A stretch of DNA of 64,000 nt from 2-12-FULL-60-19 sp041483675. Its GTDB lineage: Bacteria; Desulfobacterota; Binatia; UBA9968. A program made the position numbers and the translations under genes. Under the pieces are notes generated by a model, which saw nothing but the letters and a program-made list of their open reading frames with translations, was not told where the DNA came from and searched no databases. Shown one piece after another: positions 57,835 to 64,000 of this stretch (position 1 is the first letter of the stretch; each line of letters starts with the position of its first letter). The stretch lies in assembly GCA_041483675.1 (NCBI GenBank), contig JBGPGE010000003.1, positions 22,849 through 86,848 on the forward strand, read 5' to 3'.

Positions 57835-59023
57835 AATGGAAGCGCTAGAAGCTAAGAAAATAATTGAAGCAGGACTGCGATACGAGGAGGTTAAGAGGCT
57901 TCTCGTAAAGCTCGTGCAGGCGGCGAGCCCGCAGACGGAATTGCTGGAAGAGGAGCCGAAGGTTCTGGCGCTGATTCGGGATGTCATCAAGCCGGAGCTG
58001 GAGAGTGCAGGGCTGCGGCCTGCGATCGATGACCAGGGAAATCTTCTCGTCAGGCTCGCCGGCAAGGGAGGCGGCAAGCGGCTCTTGCTCGTCGCCTATG
58101 CGATGAACGCCGCCCCTAGCACGATGAAGAATCCCTATTCGGGTGAGATCGTGGACGGAACGCCCTATGTGGCTCAAGGCGAGTGCATCTGGGGCCGGGG
58201 CGCCTGCGAGCAGAAGGGGAGCCTGGCGGCGATGATGGCGGCGATCAAGCTCATCGCCGGCAGCAAGGCTGAATTGCCGGCCGATCTTTACTTCGTCACG
58301 AGCACGGCGGGCGAAACGGGGCGGCATGATTCTCTGGCTCACGTGCTGGACTATGGCAAGGTAGAGGCCGACTGGGGAATCATCGACGGCCCTCCCGAGA
58401 TACAGCTCGGCAACAAGGGGCGCGTCGATATTCTGGTGATTGTCCGGGGCAAGCAGGCGCACAGCAGCCGCCCGTGGGACGGCATCAACGCGATCGAGGG
58501 GGCGGTAAAAGTTTTGGAGAAACTTAAGCCGCTCATGCCTTATCCCTCCGAGCGCGCGCACCCCGATCTTGGCAAGGTCTCCTTGACGCCGACTTCGATC
58601 GAGAGCTTTCCCAAAGCGACGCACACGATTCAGAACGAGTGTCGGATCGTATTCGACCGCAGATTGCTTCCGGGCGACGATCCCGCGGCCGCGATTGAGG
58701 AACTCGAAGCGGCGATCGGCAAGATCGAGCCGTTTGAGATCGAAGTTCAGAGGAGAGATTTCATGTATCCGAGCGAAGTATCGAAGGACTCCGATGTCGC
58801 CCGAGCGCTCAGCCGGGCCGTCGAGACGATGCTCGGCTGCGAGGCGAAATACAGCTATTCGACGGCGGCCAACGACACCGGCCTGCTCAATGTAAGAGGG
58901 ATTGAGGCCGTAAACTACGGCTCGCGGGATATCCGCTTCCAGCACACCGACCACGATCTCGTGTCGGTAAAGAACGTCTTCGAAGCGGCCAACGTATTTG
59001 CCTTCATGGCGCTCTGCCGGTAA
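57824..59023 (+). CDS. M20-family peptidase-like protein lacking the usual metal ligands
   Basis: A 399-residue protein with the ArgE/DapE/carboxypeptidase G2 fold. IWGRGACEQKGSLAAMM (the bridging Asp is E129) and TSTAGETGRHD (keeps E164) are recognisable, and KGRVDILVIVRGKQAHSSRPWDGINAIEGA is the dimerisation domain. The first metal motif GHxDxVP is replaced by AYAMNAAP (91-98), so a zinc-binding His and Asp are absent. Either the activity is lost or the metal site is altered. ATG 57824 or 57836 could be the start; GGAGG lies too far upstream to decide. Confidence 0.85.
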   Translation: MQNAMEALEAKKIIEAGLRYEEVKRLLVKLVQAASPQTELLEEEPKVLALIRDVIKPELESAGLRPAIDDQGNLLVRLAGKGGGKRLLLVAYAMNAAPSTMKNPYSGEIVDGTPYVAQGECIWGRGACEQKGSLAAMMAAIKLIAGSKAELPADLYFVTSTAGETGRHDSLAHVLDYGKVEADWGIIDGPPEIQLGNKGRVDILVIVRGKQAHSSRPWDGINAIEGAVKVLEKLKPLMPYPSERAHPDLGKVSLTPTSIESFPKATHTIQNECRIVFDRRLLPGDDPAAAIEELEAAIGKIEPFEIEVQRRDFMYPSEVSKDSDVARALSRAVETMLGCEAKYSYSTAANDTGLLNVRGIEAVNYGSRDIRFQHTDHDLVSVKNVFEAANVFAFMALCR

Positions 59024-59038
59024 GTCGTCGCCGAAAAA

Positions 59039-59806
59039 TTACTCAAACGATAGCATCGCGCCGTGGGTCAGGCGGGAGTCGAATAGCGGTTTCTCTTTCG
59101 CGGTCGAACGAAGAGTCGCCGCGTAAGGCGAAGAGCCGTTTTGCTCAAGCCGCCGCGCGAGCGGACTCTTGCCGGCGGGCGTGAGAAACTTGAGCTTGTG
59201 CGGGCCGATTTCAAACGCCAGCCCGTAGGCCTCGATATCAGGCCGCTTCACGGCCGTTCCATCGACTCCCAGCGCGCTTCGATACCAATGGCTGACCTGC
59301 GGGAGATCTGCGACGGCGACGGTGATCGTACCGATACCAAGCGCTCCGTTTCGGTGCACGGTCTCTCGCGGAATCCGCTCTTCTCTCGGCGTCTCGTCCT
59401 GGATCAAAAACGGGGCGACTCCTCGATGCTCGCCGCGCGCGAGAGATAAGAGCCACTTCAGTTGATAGCCGTCCGGGCGCGTCCTGCTCCACGGAACGGG
59501 ATCTTCGATCTTCACGCCGGCGGCGCGGAGTCTAATTGTGTCGCCGATCAGATCGTCCGTCTGCATGCAGAAATCGACGAAACCTTCGCCACGTTGAAGG
59601 GCGGCCCACCAGCGATGGTCGGGGTTGTCCCGATAAAATGCGATCAGCTCGATGTAGGCGCCGTCGGCGAAGGCGACCAGGACGTTGTGCGTGCCGACGG
59701 GGTGCTTTCCACCGGGGACAACAGTAAAGCCGAGCGTCGTGTAGTCTTTTGCCGCCGCATCCAGGTCGCGGACGGCAATGACGATGTGATCGATGCCGAG
59801 GAGCAT
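59039..59806 (-). CDS. Glyoxalase-like (VOC superfamily) protein
   Basis: A 255-residue protein of the Glyoxalase_3/VOC type. MLLGIDHIVIAVRDLDAAAKDYTTLGFTVVPGGKHPVGTHNVLVAF is the first beta-alpha-beta-beta-beta module with the metal-ligand His, and YIELIAFYR ends it with a Glu. IGTITVAVADLPQVSHWYRSALGVDG starts the second module. It may be a dioxygenase, lyase or hydrolase on a small acid. ATG 59806 is 5 bp after the LLM gene stop. The two form a minus-strand pair. Confidence 0.8.
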   Translation of the reverse strand: MLLGIDHIVIAVRDLDAAAKDYTTLGFTVVPGGKHPVGTHNVLVAFADGAYIELIAFYRDNPDHRWWAALQRGEGFVDFCMQTDDLIGDTIRLRAAGVKIEDPVPWSRTRPDGYQLKWLLSLARGEHRGVAPFLIQDETPREERIPRETVHRNGALGIGTITVAVADLPQVSHWYRSALGVDGTAVKRPDIEAYGLAFEIGPHKLKFLTPAGKSPLARRLEQNGSSPYAATLRSTAKEKPLFDSRLTHGAMLSFE

Positions 59807-59811
59807 GGAGG

Positions 59812-60816
59812 CTAAGAAGTAAACGCCGGGACGACTTCGTTGAGAAAGCGCTTGAGCTGGTAATCCTGCTCCCACGAGGTCAAGCGGAGCGTGATGTGCT
59901 GCAGGCCGGCGCTAAAGTATTCCTTTAACTCTTCGATGCAATGCTTCGGACTGCCGGCGGTGGTAAACCCCTCGACGAACGCCGCGCTGAAGTTCGAGGT
60001 GTAGTACTTATCGAGAAACGCCTTGCTCTCGGCCAGGGCCGCGTTGCGATCTTCATTGATATTGATGTTGTGGTAGAGGGCGTTGCCCAGCTTGCCGGGG
60101 TCCCGGCCTTCCTCCGTGGTCATCGCCAGGATGCGCGCCCACTGGCGGCGGAATTGCTCCGGGCTGACCTTGTTAGTCATCCAGCCGTCGGCGTAGCGCG
60201 CCACGCGGCGGAAGCTGCGCTCGATAATCGGTTCAGCGGCGCTCGCGCCGTCGCGCCACGTGAGCCCCGTGGGGTTGCTGGCGATCCAGATAGGGCAGGG
60301 CTGCTGCACGGGTCGCGGCTCCAGCGTAACATTCTCGAACTGATAGAAGCGGCCCTGGTGAGAGGCGTTTTTCTCCGCGAACAGTTTGCGCAGGATGACG
60401 ATGCCTTCTCCGAGGCGAGCGGGGCGCTCTTTCGCCTCGATGCCCATCACTTTGTGTTCCAGCGCTTGCGCCGCGCTCTGTTCGTTCGGACCGCCGAGAC
60501 AGACGCAGAGCCATGAGCGTCCGTTGGAGATCAGGTCGAGGCTCGCCCACTGTTGGGCGAAAAGTATCGGGTGGCGATGGACGAAGGTCGCCATGCAGCC
60601 GACGGCAAGACGCACTTTCGTCGTCACGGCGGCGAGCGCGGAAAGCAGCGCGACGGACTCAAGCCGAGGTTTGGCCAGCAGACTGTCGCCGACCCAGACC
60701 GCGTCGAACGCGCCGGAGGATTCCGCCTGTTGAGTCATGTGGATCAGGTCGCTCGCTTTCACCGCGCCGATGATGACGCCGCGGTTGGCAAGAGTAAGGC
60801 CGAAGGATGCATTCAT
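59812..60816 (-). CDS. LLM-class flavin-dependent oxidoreductase
   Basis: A 334-residue luciferase-like protein. FGLTLANRGVIIGAVKASDLIHMTQQAESSGAFDAVWVGDSLLAKPRLESVALLSALAA is the N-terminal barrel region, and GRFYQFENVTLEPRPVQQPCPIWIASNP is the conserved middle. RRVARYADGWMTNKVSPEQFRRQW and AGSPKHCIEELKEYFSAGLQHITLRL close the fold. It differs from the two other LLM proteins here and is coupled to the glyoxalase-like gene downstream. Cofactor (FMN or F420) and substrate are unknown. Confidence 0.9.
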   Translation of the reverse strand: MNASFGLTLANRGVIIGAVKASDLIHMTQQAESSGAFDAVWVGDSLLAKPRLESVALLSALAAVTTKVRLAVGCMATFVHRHPILFAQQWASLDLISNGRSWLCVCLGGPNEQSAAQALEHKVMGIEAKERPARLGEGIVILRKLFAEKNASHQGRFYQFENVTLEPRPVQQPCPIWIASNPTGLTWRDGASAAEPIIERSFRRVARYADGWMTNKVSPEQFRRQWARILAMTTEEGRDPGKLGNALYHNININEDRNAALAESKAFLDKYYTSNFSAAFVEGFTTAGSPKHCIEELKEYFSAGLQHITLRLTSWEQDYQLKRFLNEVVPAFTS

Positions 60817-60913
60817 GGTTCTCTGCGTACTCGAAGTGAGAACGGGTTGTCAAGGGACTAATCGGTGTAGGCAAGAGCGACCGCTCCGCTCATTCGCTCC
60901 AGCGCCCGGAACC

Positions 60914-61004
60914 GTCACTCCCGCCCCCGATCGGAGTCGAGGGCAGGCTCGAGCGGGAGTCCAGGATTGGGAGGGGCCTGGATTCCCGTTTGCACGGGAA
61001 TGAC
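60914..61004. repeat. Nested palindromic repeat upstream of the second UbiD gene
   Basis: GTCACTCCCG (60914-60923) pairs with CGGGAATGAC (60995-61004), and GCGGGAGTCCAGG (60953-60965) pairs with CCTGGATTCCCGT (60977-60989). A tight hairpin ATTCCCGT-TTGC-ACGGGAAT lies at 60982-61001. This matches the widespread GTCATTCCCG/CGGGAATCCAGG dispersed repeat. It fills most of the 223-bp divergent gap, which contains no gene. Confidence 0.8.
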
Positions 61005-61039
61005 TCAAGTACTAAGGTGCAAGCCTTGGGAGGATTTAT

Positions 61040-62626
61040 ATGGCGGCAAGCTTCAGAGATTATCTGCAGACTCTGCGCAAGCATGACGAGCTAATACAGA
61101 TATCCAAGCCGGTCGATCTTCGCAATATCGCGGCGCTCGTGCCGCAGTCCGACAAGGCGCTGCTTTTTTCCAACGTGCGCGGCTACTCCATGCCCGTCGT
61201 CTCCGGCTTGCTCCAGTCGAGAAATCGGTTGGCGCTGGGGATGGGCGTGGAGTACGGCGGGATCGAAGCCAAGCTCCGTTCGGCGATGGACCATCCGATC
61301 AAGCCGAGGATTGTGAAGCAGGCGCCGGTGAAAGACGTCATCCTGACGAAGAACAAAGTGGATCTGTACCGGCTTCCCGTGCCGATTTTCTCCGTCATGG
61401 ACGGTGGACCGATGATCACCGGCGCCGTGGTCATCGCGCTGGACCCCGAGTACGGGATGAACGCCGGGATGTATCGCCTTATGCTGAAAGAGAAAAATGT
61501 CACCGGCATCGACATCGTGACGCCGAACAATTTGCGACGCTATGCCGAGCGCGCCTTGCAGAAAAAAAAGCCGCTGCCGATCTCCATGTCGATCGGCGTC
61601 CATCCCTACGAAATGGTCGCGTCGACCTTCAAAGCCGCGCTGGGGGAGAATGAGCTGGGCTATGCCGGAGGGCTCAGGCGCAAGCCGCTTGCGCTCGCGG
61701 AAGGGGAGACGGTTCCCGTCCCCTGCATCGCCGACGCGGAAATTGTTCTTGAGGGCGAGATCATCCCGGAAGGCTGGACGCAGAGCGAAGGGCCGTCCTC
61801 GGAATTCAACCGCCTGATGGGCGGCATCCACCTCAACCCGCGGGTGCGGATTAAGGCGATCATGCACCGGCGCGATCCGATCTACTACGCGCTGCATATG
61901 CCGTGGGAAAATATCTGGATGAGCGCGCCGATCTACGAAGCGGCGGCGTTTCGCGTGTTGCGCGAGGCGGGTGTGGCGGCGACCGCGATCAACGTAACGC
62001 CGGGCGGCTGCTGCCACTGGCACATCGTCGCGGCGATCAAGAAACAGCCCGGCGACGGCAAGAACGCGATCATGGCGCTGCTTTCGATTGCCGACATCAA
62101 ACACGTCGTGGTGACGGACGACGACATCGACATTTTCGATCCGGTCGATCTCGAATGGGCGCTGGCGACACGAGTCCAGGCGGATCGCGACGTGATCGTC
62201 GTCTCCAACGCGCGGTCGAAGCCGCTGGATCCGTCATTGCCTCCGACGAACGGCATCCCGACGACGGCGAAGATGGGAATCGACGCGACAATTCCGGAGA
62301 ACGTCCCGCGAGAGCGCTACAGGCGGATCGTCTACGTCAACGAGGGAAAAGTTCAACTGAAGGATTATCTAGGATCGCAGGCGGACACGGGGCAGCGAAG
62401 CGTCAGAACCGCGGCGGCAGCCGACGCCGGCTCAGTCGAACAGAAGATTCTCGACAGCCTGTCAAAGTCGCACAGGTTCTTCGCGGATATTCTTGGACTG
62501 TTCCCTAGAGAAGATTTCGGCGCTATCGCCCGCGCGATCGGCGAGCTGACGAGCGCGGGAAAAATCACCCAGGACGGCGACGGAAAGTATCAACCGGCGG
62601 TGGAAGGCTTGAGCCAGACGCGGTAG
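61040..62626 (+). CDS. UbiD family (de)carboxylase
   Basis: A 528-residue prenylated-FMN-type decarboxylase, longer than the one at 38160. FRDYLQTLRKHDELIQISKPVDL is a family N-terminus. GAVVIALDPEYGMNAGMYRLMLKEKNVTGI lies in the FMN domain, and WTQSEGPSSEFNRLMGGIHL holds E250 and E255 in the catalytic spacing. The C-terminal 90 residues form an extra helical region (KILDSLSKSHRFFADILGLFPRED). GGGAGGAT precedes ATG 61040. Its 3' end overlaps a convergent gene by 37 bp. Confidence 0.92.
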   Translation: MAASFRDYLQTLRKHDELIQISKPVDLRNIAALVPQSDKALLFSNVRGYSMPVVSGLLQSRNRLALGMGVEYGGIEAKLRSAMDHPIKPRIVKQAPVKDVILTKNKVDLYRLPVPIFSVMDGGPMITGAVVIALDPEYGMNAGMYRLMLKEKNVTGIDIVTPNNLRRYAERALQKKKPLPISMSIGVHPYEMVASTFKAALGENELGYAGGLRRKPLALAEGETVPVPCIADAEIVLEGEIIPEGWTQSEGPSSEFNRLMGGIHLNPRVRIKAIMHRRDPIYYALHMPWENIWMSAPIYEAAAFRVLREAGVAATAINVTPGGCCHWHIVAAIKKQPGDGKNAIMALLSIADIKHVVVTDDDIDIFDPVDLEWALATRVQADRDVIVVSNARSKPLDPSLPPTNGIPTTAKMGIDATIPENVPRERYRRIVYVNEGKVQLKDYLGSQADTGQRSVRTAAAADAGSVEQKILDSLSKSHRFFADILGLFPREDFGAIARAIGELTSAGKITQDGDGKYQPAVEGLSQTR

Positions 62627-63711
62627 CCGTTGTTGGGATAGTTGAGCGCGTCGATCTGGAATTGTTTCAACTCCGGCATCGCCCGGTCGGCAAAACGTTT
62701 CACAGACTTCATCACCTTGTCGTGTTCCAAGGCGCCGAAGGTAAACTCGCCTAGGAAACAGTCCGCGCCCGCCTGCGAGGCGATCTCCTTGATTTGCCGG
62801 ACGACGGTATCGGGCGAGCCGCAGATGAAAGAACCCTCCTTGATGGCGTGATCGACATCGAGCAGCTCCTTTTTCCGCTCTTCGCGCGTGACGGTGGCGA
62901 GGTTCTCATTGCCGTAAGCGCCGTAGGCCCTGCCGCCGCCGACGCGGTGCCAGAAGTAAATCCAGTGCTCCTTGGCATCCTCGTAGGCCTGCTTATCCGT
63001 CTCTCCGACGTAGATTTCGCGCATCAGGGCGACGTGCGGCGCTCTGCCGTTGGGTTTGACCTTGCGGCGGACTTCACGGAAATAGTCGAAGATTTCCCGC
63101 ACCACCTCCATTTTGGGCGGGCACCATTGCACGGTGCTCATGCCCTGGGTGGCCGCCGCTTCGACCGATTCGCGGCTGCGCGTCGGCATCCAGAGCGGAG
63201 GATGGGGTTTTTGTACCAGCGGGACGTTCAGCTCGGCATGCCGGACGTTGAAAAACTTGCCCTGATAGCTGTACTTGGGATTGGCCCACATGCCTTTCAT
63301 GATTTCGAACGCTTCCCACATGACATCGTTTTTATTGTCCCACGGGGCGTCGTAAGCGCCGAAGGCGTACTTGCCGATGCCGCTGCCGATGCCGCATTCG
63401 AGACGGCCGCCGGTGATGTTGTCGAGCATCGCGACCTCTTCGGCGACGCGGACCGGATGCCATAGCGGGAGGACGTAGACGAGCGGGCCGAGGCGGATTC
63501 TCTTGGTCCGTTGCGAGGCGGCGGCGATCCAGGCGCCGGGGCTGGCGCATTCGGCGAAGCCCATGTCGAAATGGTGCTCGGCGACGAAATAGTAGTCGAA
63601 GCCGGCTTCGTCGAGAAACTGCACCATGTCCAGGTGGCGGGCATAGAGGTTCTGGTACGACAGCTCGGGCCGATCGTTTTTCTGCATGTGGTCAAAGACG
63701 CCGATCTTCAT
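62590..63711 (-). CDS. LLM-class flavin-dependent oxidoreductase
   Basis: A 373-residue luciferase-like monooxygenase. MKIGVFDHMQKNDRPELSYQNLYARHLDMVQFLDEAGFDYYFVAEHHF is the standard start with AEHH, and RIRLGPLVYVLPLWHPVRVAEEVAMLDNITGGRLECGIGSG is the conserved flavin-domain stretch. A C-terminal GSPDTVVRQIKEIASQAGADCFLG is also typical. ATG 63711 is chosen because the longer frame adds an unrelated stretch. Its end overlaps the convergent UbiD gene by 37 bp. Confidence 0.92.
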   Translation of the reverse strand: MKIGVFDHMQKNDRPELSYQNLYARHLDMVQFLDEAGFDYYFVAEHHFDMGFAECASPGAWIAAASQRTKRIRLGPLVYVLPLWHPVRVAEEVAMLDNITGGRLECGIGSGIGKYAFGAYDAPWDNKNDVMWEAFEIMKGMWANPKYSYQGKFFNVRHAELNVPLVQKPHPPLWMPTRSRESVEAAATQGMSTVQWCPPKMEVVREIFDYFREVRRKVKPNGRAPHVALMREIYVGETDKQAYEDAKEHWIYFWHRVGGGRAYGAYGNENLATVTREERKKELLDVDHAIKEGSFICGSPDTVVRQIKEIASQAGADCFLGEFTFGALEHDKVMKSVKRFADRAMPELKQFQIDALNYPNNGYRVWLKPSTAG

Positions 63712-63837
63712 GCGGGCAGTATTATGACAACGCCGCGAAGCTTGCAAGAGAATTCCCTGAGCGGCGATCTGAGTGGAAAAGCCGTCGCAAGTCGCGTATG
63801 CTCAAAATGATAGATGGAGGGATAGAAGGATAAACCG

Positions 63838-64000
63838 TTGCCTGAAAGGCGCTACACACTTCCGGTTTGGACAGATACACGCATCAGGCATTATCATCGA
63901 ACCGAAAGGGGCAAGGTGGTAAAATTCCTGATCCAGCTGGAAGTTGAAATCGAAGGTTCCTGGAAAGGAGTCATTCGTTACGACACGGCACATGGGTACG
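63838..64000 (+). CDS. Unrecognised short protein, 3' end cut by window edge
   Basis: An open frame of 54 residues runs off the window. It starts at TTG 63838, with AGAAGGA 7 bp upstream and an in-frame stop at 63823, so no other start is possible. The visible part is basic at the N-terminus, with HYHRTERGKVVKFLIQLEVEIEG followed by a VIRYDTAHGY motif. From memory, similar RYDTAHG motifs occur in small uncharacterised bacterial proteins. No function can be assigned. Confidence 0.65.
   Translation, partial: MPERRYTLPVWTDTRIRHYHRTERGKVVKFLIQLEVEIEGSWKGVIRYDTAHGY

Overview
This is a GC-rich window from an uncultured-looking Gram-negative bacterium. The Gram-negative call rests on heptose/Kdo-type LPS core genes (two GT9 heptosyltransferases, a split HldE pair and three LPS-type kinases). 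The catabolic half combines UbiD decarboxylases, three luciferase-like oxidoreductases, an enolase-superfamily enzyme, an opine-dehydrogenase-like protein and solute-binding-protein importers. From memory, that mix is typical of uncultured soil or subsurface lineages (deltaproteobacterial, Binatota or Rokubacteria-like). The lineage is an inference, not a result. I saw no rRNA, tRNA, CRISPR array, insertion sequence or phage module. No gap exceeds 300 bp.

Layout. 1-4753 (minus strand): three GT2 glycosyltransferases, an HprK-like P-loop kinase and a PqqD-domain protein with a precursor-like tail, read in the order PqqD, kinase, GT2s, followed on the right by a separate AGE-family sugar epimerase. 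4928-36829 (plus strand): a roughly 31 kb run of tightly packed, often overlapping envelope-glycan genes. It starts with a Trm112-like protein and WaaF, then core kinases and an ArnT-like GT39 protein, methyltransferases and GT4s, and a sulfation module (fused ATP sulfurylase/APS kinase, sulfotransferase, PhyH dioxygenase). Next come a nonulosonate module (NeuA, a NeuB-SAF-cupin fusion, HAD phosphatase, Gfo/Idh oxidoreductase), more GTs, a radical SAM protein and RfaE1. The run ends in housekeeping genes yicC, gmk and a Rel/SpoT enzyme, with rpoZ missing between gmk and rel. 36905-37572 (minus): rpmB and rfaE2.

37730-50314: mixed genes. These are a small holin-like membrane protein, a UbiD-family decarboxylase, a BFN-PDZ exported protein, YgfZ, a LysR regulator directly upstream of a phosphonate/selenate-type ABC importer (one binding protein, one ATPase, two paralogous permeases), a degenerate M6-like protein, and a VWA/MoxR pair.

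50421-63711: a catabolic island with a creatinase-like M24 protein, an MR/MLE enolase-superfamily enzyme, an opine-dehydrogenase-like enzyme, three LLM flavin oxidoreductases, a FutA-like importer without an ATPase, an M20-like protein that has lost metal ligands, a glyoxalase-like protein and a second UbiD. The last 163 bp hold the start of a short unrecognised protein.

Most genes in the glycan region are translationally coupled, so the locus probably forms a few long operons. Sequence-supported transcription signals are sigma70-like promoters near 4928, 11423, 41559 and 42560, terminator hairpins embedded in the 3' ends of coding sequences (36808, 39614), a 19-bp palindrome over the importer promoter, and several dispersed palindromic repeats, one of which lengthens Gmk.
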